A stretch of DNA of 64,000 nucleotides from Gnetum montanum (Eukaryota; Streptophyta; Gnetopsida; Gnetales; Gnetaceae): contig MNCI01018132.1 of assembly GCA_015680685.1 (NCBI GenBank), forward strand, positions 44,345 to 108,344, read 5' to 3'. Positions 23,945 to 34,989 of the stretch are shown piece by piece. A program made the translations under genes and the position numbers. The number at the start of each line of letters is the position of its first letter. Within the stretch, counting starts at the first letter, position 1. Under the pieces are notes generated by a model. The model was not told the DNA's origin. It saw nothing but the letters and a program-made list of their open reading frames with translations, and made no database searches.

Positions 23945-25616
23945 TTGAAGGGGAGAAGAAAAGATTAATGGAAGTTTGAGATGAGATCCCCTATCATGAA
24001 GTATCTCCTCATCCTTCATCTCTCTCTCATTACATTGTACATGTGATGTCTCTATTTTTTCAAGCTCTTTATGATAGAACCTTTGATCACTTTTTGCATC
24101 ATTTTCAATTCTCCACTTCTCTTCATTATAACTTATTGGTACCTATGAAATTGCCTTATTAAGTACTTCTTGACAAGACCAAGTGTTAATCTTGTTTTGA
24201 CCATCATGAGTATAGTTAAGGGTTTGCTTACAGCCACAATTTTTACAAAAAAATAAAGTATTATCCTTATGATCAAACTTATCAAAGTTGTCTATACTTG
24301 AGCTTGAATTTTCATATGTGGAGCTTGAGTTTTCATGTGTAGCTTCCTCTAAATTCTTTGGTTGTTTTTGAGGAGTCTCCTCTTTTTGAGCCTTGCTGCA
24401 ATCCTTGTTAAAAGGGGAGTTCTTTCACTTTAGCATGAACACCCTCCAACTTAGAAATTAAAAATTTCTTTCCCTTCCTAATCAAATGATGTAAAAGAAA
24501 AATTTCTTCTTTAAATTTACTATACCTTTTATAACACTTATCATCTTGTTTAGCCACATGTGAGGAATTTTCATCTATAAGTACCATGCATATGAGATGT
24601 GAATTTTTGAAAGAATCACATGATTCTTCTTCACTTTGCTCACCATCATCCAAACTTGTATAAATGTTGGCCTTTTTTGGTTCCTCATCATTGGATCTAT
24701 TCTTTGGTTGTATCTTACTATCACTATGATCACTAGGACATTTGAAAGGCATATGGCCTCTTCCTTCACAAACCCAACATTCTATGGAATGGAAATATAA
24801 GTTAGAATTTAACAAATTTCTACCTCTTTTTCTACCTTTAAGTAGTTTGGGCCTTTGTTGTGATGGCCCTTTATTTCTTATTATTAGCAATCATTGTAGC
24901 TTCCTTGAGAGAAGGGCAATCTCATATCATGTTCATTGAACTCCTTCTCCTTGGAGGAAATCTTTAGAACACTAGTTCTTTCTTGGATCACTCCTTTCTT
25001 ATGAGATTCATTTCATAAGCACTAAGAACACTTTGAAGCTCTTCAAATTTTAAGGTTAAGAAATTTTTGATCTCCTCCATAACTGTGACCTTTGGTCTAA
25101 ACTCCAATTGTAGAGTTCTAATCATTTTGATGATGACATCACTTTTAAGTAGATATTTACCTATTCCTCTTATAGCTACAAGAATATCATTAGCTCTAGA
25201 GAAATAATCTTTTATTTTCTCACCTTCTCTCATTTTGAGTTTATCATATTTACTTTGTAAATCTAACAATTTTGATTGCTTAATAATTGATGTTCCTTCA
25301 TAAGTATCTTCTAAAGTTTTCCAAATTTCTTTGCCCATTTTACATCTTGCTACTCTATTAAATTCAAATTTATTCAATGAACAAGGTAATTTTTTTCTTT
25401 TGAATCAAACATGTTCTTATCCTTTTCCTCTTATGTCTAGTCTTTGCAAGGCTTGATGATGTTAGTAGAGCTATTGATAGGTAGAGCATAGCCTTCAAGG
25501 ATTGACTCCCATACTTCAAACTCCATGGATTCAAAGAACCCTTGAATTCTAGCTTTCCAATAGGAAAAGTTGAATCTATCGAACATGGAAGCCTTTGTGT
25601 AAGATGTTTTCTCCAT
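23945..25616 (-). pseudogene. gag: Cop-1 Copia-type gag with unusual C-terminal extension
   Basis: Start at the minus-strand ATG at 25616: MEKTSYTKASMFDRFNFSYW, the typical Copia gag opening, about 40 bases after the primer site. A frame change near 25377 leads to FEFNRVARCKMGKEIWKTLE and LDLQSKYDKLKMREGEKIKD, the UBN2-type gag core. The knuckle CWVCEGRGHMPFKC (CX2CX4HX4C) lies near 24740-24780. After a one-base shift near 24410 the frame continues with a Ser-rich stretch and CKNCGCKQTLNYTHDGQNK near 24210-24270, a second Cys-rich segment I cannot assign. A few stops occur late. Confidence 0.8.
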
Positions 25617-25657
25617 TGTTCACTCTTGAAGTTGATGATGAAAAAGAAGAGTACCAA

Positions 25658-25669
25658 GCTCTAATACCA
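25658..25669 (-). promoter_or_regulatory. Cop-1 primer-binding site (initiator Met tRNA)
   Basis: The minus strand reads TGGTATTAGAGC, one base from the plant consensus TGGTATCAGAGC. It is two bases inside the LTR end at 25672 and fixes that LTR boundary. Confidence 0.9.
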
Positions 25670-25671
25670 CT

Positions 25672-26890
25672 TGTGGATCATTAAAGTTATAAGGGAGGGA
25701 TGAATACATTTTTCAAATCAAAACTTTATGAACCAAATCACACACATGGAATTAATGTTGTTTCTCAACTTGGGGAGTCCATAGTTAGAGGGTAGTTTGC
25801 AAGCATACCTCTAGGCTTTGTTACTCTCAAATGTGGTTTGAAGGTCCCACACCTTGTACAATCTTCAAGCCCTACTTTGGAGTGTTGTGTTGCAACACCA
25901 ACAAATCAATCCCATAAGGTCTTATTAGGCTTAGAATGTGGTTTTCAAGCTTTCACAACCTTTGAAATCTTGAGCTCCACTTCAGAATATTGTGCTACAA
26001 CACCAATTACTCAATCCTATAGGATCTTGAGATGTTCAAGCAAGATGCCTTTCAGCAAGAAGCACATCAACCCCACAAGGAAATAAGGGAGAATAATTAC
26101 AAGGAATAAATGTAACTTAGTTTGTTAATCCTTTCAATTTGAGGTACAACACACTTTACAGTGAACAAATGATGATACAATGAAGAGAAATACTTGTTAG
26201 AGTAATAGAAAAATTATTAGATAATGATTGTATGTAAGCTTGCATATTTCCTAATGGATATGATGTATTTTTATAATTGTCATGTTTTCAAATGCATCTT
26301 GGAACCCATGTAATGGCTAGACAATGATCAGTCTTGATCATGGAAGACATCTTCTTCATGCTTGAGACATCTTTTTGTATTTGCCCTCTATTTTAGGAAG
26401 ATTTCTTTGACTGGGAAAGACATCTTTCCAAAATTTCCATTTTGGGAAGAAATTTTTTTGAAATTAGCCTAAATGCTATGAAGACTTCTTTGCCTAATGG
26501 AAGACATATCTGTCTAAGGAAATATGTCTGCTATTTCTTGAAGACATCTTTGCCTATGCATCCTCCAATTCTACCAAGACATCTATTGTTTCTCAAAGAT
26601 GTCTTTCTTCAACCTTTCTTTGCATGATGAATTCATCATTCCTTTTTTACATTTTTTAAATTCTTTTCACATGCTTCTATGATGACAACTCTATTTGTTC
26701 ATGTTCTTTAAATTATTCTCTTATAAGTTTGCTTTTTATGGATGAACCCTTGAGACCTTGTGGATGACTTTCTCCTTTTGTTTATACCAGTGCATTCCTT
26801 GTCATCTCCTCTTGATCCTACAATCACAACAACCACACACACATTATTTGTCTCCATTTTAGTTAAAATTTTGACACACCAAAAGGTCCA
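25672..26890 (-). repeat. Cop-1 5' LTR
   Basis: 1219 bp, TGTGGATCATTAAAG to AAAGGTCCA (plus strand). Its first 150 bp have no counterpart in the left LTR. GAAGACATCTT-type motifs recur at 26340-26610. Confidence 0.85.
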
Positions 26891-28281
26891 TAGGGATTTT
26901 CAAGATAAAAGGAATAAAAAGGGTATAGGAAGTTTGGGAAACTTAAGGTTCCCAAGAAGCACCTGTTGAGGTGACAAATGGAGGTAGCATGGAAGAGGTA
27001 AGAGTTGGTGGTTGCATGGAATGAGGCTATGTTAGAAAAGAAATTGTTGTGAATAAGAATGAGGCTTGGGAAGTTGGTTGTGAGGTTTGATCCAAGGAGG
27101 TGGTAGGTATTACTTGACTTATCATTGACATGGAATAGACATGGTTGTTTATAATTAAGTTAGGAATGGATTATTTTAAAGGTTCTTCCTCATGAGCATC
27201 ATTCTCATAATAACCTCCAAATCCATCCTGATCCTCTTGTTGCTGTTCCAAGATAGCTTGCTCACTTATCAAAACTTCCTCATTGGCATCCACCAATTAG
27301 GCCAATAGGTTGACATATATTTTAAAAAGCTCAATTTTATCATACAGGGAAGGAACATATTCTTTTCCATTTTTATGAACAAATTCAAATTCATGCGTAG
27401 AGTATAACTCCTTGCATGGGATCAGTAGAACAACCTAGATTTTTGCATAGATAAAATTATAATATTCCTTGGTAATATTAGCATATGTGAGGTTGCATTC
27501 CATAAGCCTAAGGGACTACCTATGCTCCATTATAGTTGGGTCCTTAGGATCATAGATGCAAGCGAATTCTTGGTTCATGGCCATGGAAATGATGCTGTGT
27601 GTAGAATGGTTAATGTAAAAGGAATAAGCTATATAAGACCAATATATTTGAGTAAACAAGATAGAGGTTTTAGTGTTTTAAACAAGTTGTAGCTTATAGC
27701 ATGTAGGCTTGTAGCATATGAGCTTGTATCATACAAGAGCTACAACATATGAAGTATAAGGACTATAGCATATGAGAGCTATAGCTTATGGGAGCTATAA
27801 CATATGAGAGCTCCAGATTGTGAGATGTAGCATAGAAAGAAAATTGGGCTAAAACATAAGTGTAGAAATAGGGAAAATAACATACACTACAACTATAACA
27901 ATGATTCTTTCATTTTTTATTAGCATATTTAACAACATTGAGAAAAATGGGAATAAGCTTTAGTGTATGTAAAGAAACTGAAGGAAAACTATAAATTCTA
28001 AATACATAAAATGGGAAAAGTAGTGTGCACTATAACTACAAAAAACATTTTTTTGAACTATAAATGCAAGAAACATGGATAATGCTATGCATTGAAACTA
28101 TAAAAACAATAATTTCTAGTTTTAATTTTTGCAAGTGCTAAAATGAAATTGGCTATAATGCCATATGCTAGGGTTACAGAAAATCCAAAATAATTTTTAC
28201 TTTATTAAACACACTATTCAAGGTAGAAATACATAGAAAATATTATTGTAGATGGGCTTTGGATGATGTAGTTAGGCAAAG
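26891..28281 (-). pseudogene. gag: Tat-2 gag 5' end and leader
   Basis: Continues Tat-2 to the right of Cop-1. 27180-27600 aligns with the Tat-1 and Tat-3 leader/gag-start region; for example, CATAAGCCTAAGGGACTACC near 27500 matches CTAAGCTAAGCCCTCAGG near 60140. 27690-27830 contains about eight imperfect copies of GAGCTATAGCATAT. No continuous frame. Confidence 0.6.
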
Positions 28282-28299
28282 GCCCTTCTTCTAGCACCA
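28282..28299 (-). promoter_or_regulatory. Tat-2 primer-binding site
   Basis: The minus strand reads TGGTGCTAGAAGAAGGGC, the least-decayed of the three Tat primer sites here (others 6042 and 60517). Confidence 0.7.
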
Positions 28300-28305
28300 G
28301 ACAAC

Positions 28306-29240
28306 TATAGCAGTGGAAAAAATCAATGATGTAAAATTGAGAAAATCTATACAAAAACTTGTAACCCCAAGATCCATAGGCCTTGAAAGGATCTAGGGAA
28401 CCTTAGGTAGTCTTGTTGATCATCTAAGGAATTATAAAATTTTTTATTGAGAGAAATGAATGAGAAATAAGAAAAACATATGAGTGAAAGATTCCATGTT
28501 TATTCTGAGAGTAGACAAACATAAGTAAGAAATGATATGACCACAAAAAACTACAAAATTTGTATTAAATATTGTAAACAAATAGGTTTAGAGCATATAG
28601 ATGATTGTACTTTAAAACTTTAAGAATACAAAAATAGCTTTGAAATCTGATGCAAGAGATAGGATGTGCTTTATATTGAATTTACACTAGTCTCCTGATT
28701 GATTTGCACTATGATAAATGTTGTTGCAAGTCCTTTCTACTCTTAATGATCTATGTTGAAAAATTTGTAAAAGGCTATTAAAAATATGTAACAATCTCTG
28801 CTTTATTGCTAAAAAAGGTATTTTTTCCTTTTGTTATTTCCAATTAATCTATTTTCCAAAAGATATGCCCAAAAAGATCAAAAAAATGGTGTTCAATCTA
28901 GCTTAAATAGGCTTCCAATTTATTGTTGCTATGTTAGTTACATTTCCATGTGCTTTTTAGATTCTTACATAGTGTATTTGGGTCATTTTCATGGTTAGGA
29001 ACTGTAGTGTATGGGTCACTAGCATTTTAAACTAATTTCCCTTTGAATACTAGTGTATTTGGACCTTCTTCATGGCTCAAACTATAGCATATGATTCAAC
29101 AACATTTTTTACTTTTGATGCTAATCTTAGTAGAATTTTTGAATTTTTAGCTCTCATATGTTGGCATAATAGAACTCATAGATTGTGGACCATGAGTTTT
29201 ATTTTACATGTTTTAAATAGTTCAGAATTTGGCTAAAACA
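28306..29240 (-). repeat. Tat-2 5' LTR, right end uncertain
   Basis: Begins TATAGCAGTGGAAAAAATC, aligning with TGTAGCGATCAAAAACG of Tat-3, at the right distance from the primer site. The end is uncertain; a weak match AATTTGGCTAAAACA lies near 29240, which would make this LTR shorter than its relatives. It contains repeats of TAGTGTATTTGGGTC and TATGGGTCA (28970-29090). Confidence 0.55.
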
Positions 29241-29380
29241 AGATCATATGGTAATGTTTTTAAAAGAAAATCAAGGTATTTATGTTTTCTATTGAATCTG
29301 ATTAAATTACATAATAACATTTAGTTACTAGGCTTCTTGTTTTCATTATGAGCTTTTCCTAATATGTTTCACGTTCATCA

Positions 29381-30535
29381 CTAGGCATGTTCTAATTTGA
29401 TGGTATTTATTTTCAAATCAATTTTGCTAAAAATTTTAGCATTGGTAAGGACATTAAGAAAATAATCCATCCTTGGAATAGGAAACCTATGTCTCACTAT
29501 TATCCTATTCCCCACCCGAGAATCAATGCACATCCTCCATTCATCACTGTCCTTCATTGGCACTAGCATCATTGAAACTGCACAAGGTAAAATGGATTTT
29601 CTCACAAAGCCATTTGCAAGTAACTCTTCTACTTGCCTATGCAATTTAGTCCTCTTATTCAATGCCATCTGGTAAGCTCTCTCATTTGAAATGGTAGCAT
29701 CATGAATAAAATCAATCTAATGCTATACATTCCTCATTAACGGTAATCCATCCAATTCATTCTTAAACACCTTGGAAAATTGCTCTTTCGAGCCTAACAC
29801 ACTTGTAGGAAGTTCATCGTAATTAGTAGCAATTTTTGATATAAGAACAAATCCAAAACCCATTTCATCATGTTTCCTAATGAATTTTCTTTCTACTAGA
29901 AGGATTAACAAAACATTAAGTGAGCTTTGTTGTCTCACTTGTTCACTTGTCATGGGAATCAACTCATGGATTCCATTCAATCTAGATACACTCCATACAT
30001 TTCTTACTTCATTAAATTTAATACCATTATTAAAGTTCCATGGTATTTCAAGAATTACATTAGAATAATCGATTGGAAGCACATCAAACTTCACAACATT
30101 ATGAAAGCCTCCAATTTTAAACTTTAAAGTACATTGTTTCCTTACCTCTTGACTCTAGACAACTAATGCATCTTATAAGGTCTAGGATGAGCATTAGTTG
30201 CCAAACCTAATCTAGAAACTAACCTAGAAGATATACCATTTTCTTCGGCTTCCCATCAATCAAAACATGAATCCATTCCCTATTAAGAAAACATCTAGTC
30301 CTAGTATATAATAATAATTTTGTAGCAAGATGATCTTCTCGATTTACATTCCACATCAATGCACAAAAACCTAATTCAAAAATTTCCTTAATATTTTTAG
30401 CTTTAGGATTATCTCTCTAAATAGCTTCGATTAATGTCTCCTCCACCTTCATGGTTTGCACATCTTTGCTCTTAGTTGTCTTATGAAGGGGACAGTTTTA
30501 TTGCTTGTGTCTCCATTATCTACATTTGAAGCATT
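29381..30535 (-). pseudogene. pol: gypsy gag knuckle, protease-like linker and RT relic (not Tat or Athila)
   Basis: Right to left on the minus strand. At about 30490-30535 is a zinc knuckle, CFKCR-x-WRHKQ-x-NC (CX2CX4HX4C), with two stops. At 29723-30094 is a 123-codon open stretch with FDVLPIDYSNVILEIPW, the segment following the protease active site. At 29381-29668 is RT: VEELLANGFVRKSILPCAV, WRMCIDSRVGNR and RFPIPRMDYFLNVL. These are the fingers and early palm blocks of chromovirus-type RT. It stops before the YxDD motif. No LTR was assigned, and a Copia LTR relic abuts it on the right. Confidence 0.75.
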
Positions 30536-30544
30536 GAATCTTGT

Positions 30545-31340
30545 AGAGCATGAGGCTCTATAATCACATAGTGATTATTCTTAGTGTAAGATACAACCAA
30601 TAAAGAGTCTTTTCCATAACCTAGGATTGAGATCTCAACTCTCAAGACTCAAGAGACACTAGGTCAACACTCACTCTATTGACCAAGAACTACAAACACA
30701 GTCATGTACTGTTCAAATGTGCCTTCTTAGCATCTCATGATATCTTACTCACATCTCTTTTTGGTACAAGCATGAAACACAAATGATATTTATTAACCAA
30801 GCAAGAAAAAAATCCTAGGAAATATTCCTCAAGCTAAACTCAAATCTTTCATATTATTTTCATCCTTTTTACCTTGATTTGGCTATTTTCAAACATGGAA
30901 TAGAAATTTTGGAAGTCTTTCCAACCACACAGGTCATCTTGAATGTCCTCAGATCATCTCCTATTATAATTTTACTTTCAAGAGAGACGTCTCCTAAGTG
31001 TGGGGGATGTCTCCTTCATGGGTAAGACATCTTCTTCTTGCTAAGATGTCTTAGCAATTTTGGAGACATCTCCTCGAAGACATCTCCACTCTAGAGAGAT
31101 GTCTCCAATAATTTTGAGACATATCCTATTCAATGAGAGATGTATCCTATGAAGACTTCACTCTTAGTAGAGATGTCTCTTGCATACACTAGACATCTCT
31201 TGTGGAGTCCTAGCTCTTAGATAAAACATCTTCTTGACCTCTAAGAAATCTTCATAGAGCTCAAAACCTATAAAATATACACATAGGGAAAGAAAAAGTG
31301 TATTGAAAGAGATGTCCCTACATGATTTATCATACAATTG
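30545..31340 (-). repeat. probable Copia LTR relic rich in GAGATGTCTCC motifs
   Basis: At about 30555 the minus strand reads GTGATTATAGAGCC, a weak match to the Met-tRNA primer site. The following 800 bp contain many GAGATGTCTCC and AAGACATCT motifs, as in Cop-1's LTRs. Probably a distant LTR of the same Copia group. The outer end was not located. Confidence 0.45.
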
Positions 31341-32084
31341 GTGTAGGATTACGTCCTTACTCTAGGAATACATCCTTGCTCTATGATAGTTTAGATAACT
31401 CATTTTAGGTGGTTGCTAGCCTATGGTTCCACTAAGGCATGGATACCTCAAAATAGCTTTTTCTAGTTTAAATAAGATAATTATGGTAATTCTATATTAA
31501 TGGTCAAATACTTCAAAGAAAGTCTTATCTTGTATATAACTATTAGCTTTCTCTTTTAGCTATCCTTGAACATAATAATGAAAATTAATAGCATTCTACT
31601 CATTTAACTCTAAATTCTACATAGCTAAGACAATGATGGAAGAAGTTTTATAAAATATGTCATTTTAAAATTTTGATCTATTTGTCAACAAACTTCCCAA
31701 AGCTAAATTTCTCAAAAGTCATGCTAAATAGAGTAGGAATTTAAGATAGAAAAATTATTCATGAAGCTCAAAATTTCACTAAAGATGACATCAATTCTAT
31801 GATAAACTGAGTTAGAATTGACACTTGAAAAAACTATTCCATTCAAAAAGAATAACAAGAATAAGCTAAACCTCAATGTTCTTGAGAAAATAACTTATTC
31901 CAAAATGTATCATTTACCTAAATGTAGCTATGCACAATTTAAGCTAAACAAGTAATGAAAGCTATATATTTATAATGAAAATTAATAGAAAAACTGAAAG
32001 AGATAAGTGGAACCTATTTAGAATTCCATTAAAGAAAATAATCTTTACAAACTTTTCCAAAAAGTGTCTTCTTTTTTTGCTCTC
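31341..32084. other. no gene recognised
   Basis: AT-rich sequence with a short tandem similarity (GATTACGTCCTTACTCTA, then AATACATCCTTGCTCTA) near 31347-31385. Nothing else supported. Confidence 0.5.
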
Positions 32085-32904
32085 TGATGAACTACGATAT
32101 CACATTCACGATATCACATCCACGACACGATATCACATCCACGACACGATATCACATACACGATATCGTGTCCTGCCTCATCTTCTATAAATAAGAGGTA
32201 GTGCCCTTGGTTCTAGGGTAGTTAGACTTAGACCCTTATCCAAACTCTTGTACTTTTGTCATTCCAGAGTTAGAATTATTTCTGTGTGCCCATAGTAGGA
32301 GTCATAGAGTGAATGGATCTTTATTTGAACCATTTGTACCTAAGTAGAATTTTGTGTATGGAAATAAAGATGAACTTTATGATAAACCTTGTAGCATACA
32401 GATTAAGCTAATTAGTATTTAATGCTTTCCTAGTTAATTAATATCTCTCTCAACCTTCAACCTCCTTAGTTAAATACACTCAGCATGACTGCTTCAAGCA
32501 TGCATGTAGTGCTTGGTAACCTAGTAACAATTAGTGTTTGGTAATCCCAATAGCGTTGCATTGGTTTAGGATGTGTACAGCAAGTGGGAATGGATACTGG
32601 TGTTAAGAACATTTAGAAACTAGTTAATCAATAGTTGATGTAAGTTATCCACTTAGTTCTCTCTCCCTCTCCTTTATTAAAAAAAAAAGACATAAAAAAA
32701 TGTAAAAGCTATAAAAATCATATACCTCAAGATTACTTAAGCATACAACCATGATAATACAAGTAAGTTTGGAAAGACAACAATTGATTAACCCTGACTA
32801 TTCCATTAAGGTGCATAAGCACTTAGTCCTTGGAGTTCGACAGGATCATGAATGAAATGCTCGTATTCGTATGGTTGAGTGTAGGGGTACCTCGCTAGTC
32901 ATCA
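32085..32904 (+). repeat. Ath-2 5' LTR
   Basis: 820 bp with perfect 6-bp ends TGATGA...TCATCA. TATA box TATAAATA at 32186-32193. Upstream of it (32094-32175) are five CACGATATC-type repeats ending in the palindrome ACACGATATCGTGT. It is related to the minus-strand LTR at 43460-44017 through shared blocks around the TATA box and CTTGGTAACCTAGTA. Confidence 0.85.
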
Positions 32905-32905
32905 T

Positions 32906-32925
32906 TGGCGTCGTTGCTAGGGACA
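32906..32925 (+). promoter_or_regulatory. Athila-type primer-binding site
   Basis: TGGCGTCGTTGCTAGGGA, two differences from TGGCGCCGTTGCCGGGGA. It starts one base after the LTR end. Confidence 0.88.
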
Positions 32926-32966
32926 TAGTTGTTTGTGTGCTACATAGAACATAGGAAATCATTCAT

Positions 32967-34160
32967 ATCATTGGAATGTTAGAATGAATCCTTAGGATTA
33001 ATTAAAGAAAGACATGACAACAATACATTGCACACCGAACAAGACAAGATGTCTTCTTCTTCGCATAAGAGCACTTCATCGCCTAGGACTAACACAAGAG
33101 GTAGTTGATGGCATAATACATGTAACCAGGATCTGCCAGTTCCTCAATAGTTTCATGTGGTATATACTCATCCCAATGAGTATGTACCAAATTTCATCTT
33201 TATTCTCCACTAAGATGAACAACTGCGTTGGAGAGACTTGGAGGGTAACATAGTGTTGCCTCTAGACTGATCAGTTCCCAACATGCTCCTTCGTACTCTC
33301 ACATGAATAGGCATGTCACTTTTATACACAAAATACGTTGCATGCGATCATGACTCAAGGGACTATCATTGGAATGTTAGAATGAATCCTTAGGGTTAAT
33401 TAAAGAAAGACAAGACAACAATACATTGCACACCAAACAAGACAAGATGTCTTCTTCTTTGCATAAGAGCACTTCATCGCCTAGGACTAACACAAGAGGC
33501 AGTTGATGGCATAATACACATAACCAGGATCTGCCAGTTCCTCAACAGTTTCATGTGGTATATACTCATCCCAATGAGTATGTATTCAATTTCATCTTTA
33601 TTCTCCACTAAGATGAACAGCTGCGTTGGAGAGACTTGGAGGGTAACATAGTGTTGCCTCTAGACCGATCAGTTCCCAACATGCTCCTTCATACTCTCAC
33701 ATGAATAGGCATGCCAATTTTATACACAAAATACATTGCATGCGATCATGACTCAAGGGACTATCATTGGAATGTTAGAATGAATCCTTAGGGTTAATTA
33801 AAGAAAGACAAGACAACAATACATTGCACACCAAACAAGACAAGATGTCTTCTTCTTCGCATAAGAGCACTTCATCGCCTAGGACTAATACAAGAGGAAG
33901 TTGATGACATAATACACGTAACCAAGATCTGCCAGTTCCTCAATAGTTTCATGTGGTATATACTCATCCCAATGAGTATGTACCCAATTTCATCTTTATT
34001 CTTCACTAAGATGAACAGCTGCATTGGAAAGACTTGGAGGGTAACATAGTATTGCCTCTAGACCGATTAGTTCCCAACATGCTCCTTCATACTCTCACAT
34101 GAATAGGCATGCCAATTTTATACACAAAATACATTGCATGAGATCATGACTCAAGGGACT
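32967..34160 (+). repeat. three tandem 398-bp copies of the Ath-2 leader and gag start
   Basis: Units 32967-33364, 33365-33762 and 33763-34160, each beginning ATCATTGGAATGTTAG. They differ at only a few percent of positions. Each has its own ATG followed by SSSSHKSTSSPRTNTRG. 398 is not a multiple of three, so the copies do not form one repeated protein; only the third joins the rest of gag. The junctions share ATCAT. Confidence 0.97.
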
Positions 34161-34817
34161 ATCATCCCATAGAAGCACAATGTCAAAGGGACTTCCAACA
34201 AGAGAGATACCATACATCCTTGAAGGGTAAATGGCCCCATGACGCTTCACATGTTTTGAGCAAAATTGAGGGTGGTGAACCTACTTCAACAGGTTCCCCA
34301 CAAAACAATGTTCCTCCTCCTAACATTGGTCAGGAGGTGGTGTATCAGAACCTTCACTCCACTATTCACAACCTTGGTTCTGATACCCACGAACACGAAG
34401 TGTTCAATGAGGGAACATGAACACACGATAAGGGCGGACGTTCTAATCATGATCATGATTGAGGTCGAGACCACTGAAGAGAAGGTAGAAAACACCATCA
34501 TGGTGATGGTTCTCTTTCTTATTCACCTTCATCATCACCTTCACCCTCTCCTTCAATGTCTAGATGCAATCATAGGGAAACCAAACATGAGGATAAGGGA
34601 AAATAAAGTGAAAGTCATCAACGAGATAGTCAAGAGCAAGGACGAAGGCACTCTAAAGAATCAAGGCATAGAAGAAGGGAGAGTAGGAAACCATGTAGAC
34701 ACCATAGATGCTATGAACATGATAACCATGAGGAACCCCTACTTGCAACTAGAAGCATTTTAGATATAACAGAGGCTGTAAGAGTTCCAACAAGACACCA
34801 AAAGGATAGTAGGATCA
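33845..34817 (+). pseudogene. gag: Ath-2 gag N-terminal region, basic and Ser/Arg/His-rich
   Basis: The frame from the ATG in the third repeat (33845) runs to the gap with a handful of stops, each TGA, TAA or TAG where CGA, CAA or CAG fits. The N-terminal part includes YTHPNEYVPNF and LRWRDLEGNIVLPLD-like segments. The middle has a hydrophilic EGGEPTSTGSPQNNVPPP stretch. The end is strongly basic, with SRHRRRESRKPCRHHR-like and SYSPSSSPSPSPS segments. Position after the primer site supports gag; no core domain is reached before the gap. The Ser/Arg pattern is unusual for Athila gag. Confidence 0.65.
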
Positions 34818-34933
34818 NNNNNNNNNNNNNNNNNNNNNNNNNNNNNNNNNNNNNNNNNNNNNNNNNNNNNNNNNNNNNNNNNNNNNNNNNNNNNNNNNNN
34901 NNNNNNNNNNNNNNNNNNNNNNNNNNNNNNNNN
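34818..34933. other. assembly gap (116 N)
   Basis: Unknown bases. Sequence on the two sides belongs to unrelated elements. Translated products spanning the gap have no meaning. Confidence 0.99.
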
Positions 34934-34989
34934 AAAAAAAAAGCCATTTTGAAAAGGTATCTACTTTGCTAATTGGATTCTTTCTTTTT

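Larger units (their letters stand above)
21296..26890 (-). mobile_element. Cop-1: gag-only, non-autonomous Copia-type LTR retrotransposon
   Basis: Direct repeats 21296-22323 and 25672-26890 bound a 3.3-kb interior. On the minus strand the interior holds a Met-tRNA primer site and a Copia-type gag, but no protease, integrase, RT or RNase H block. A clear polypurine tract adjoins the left LTR. The left LTR lacks about 150 bp at its outer end, and no clean 5-bp target duplication was found, so its left boundary is approximate. LTR, gag and no pol is the layout described for gag-only (TR-GAG) elements, which need pol supplied by a relative. Confidence 0.8.
32085..34817 (+). mobile_element. Ath-2: Athila-like element, 5' LTR and gag, cut by assembly gap
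   Basis: Plus-strand LTR (32085-32904), Athila-type primer site (32906), triplicated leader/gag start, then gag to the gap. Nothing beyond the gap (34934 on) continues it. Protease, pol and the 3' LTR are therefore missing or lost. Confidence 0.8.

Noticed and set aside
32094-32175. Restriction-type or phage operator array
   Set aside because: It sits just upstream of an LTR TATA box in a plant retrotransposon; an LTR enhancer repeat is the simpler reading.
33014-33253. 79-residue plus-strand frame in the first 398-bp unit
   Set aside because: Out of frame with the gag start in the same unit and lost in the other units; the frame from each unit's ATGTCTTCT is the one that joins gag.
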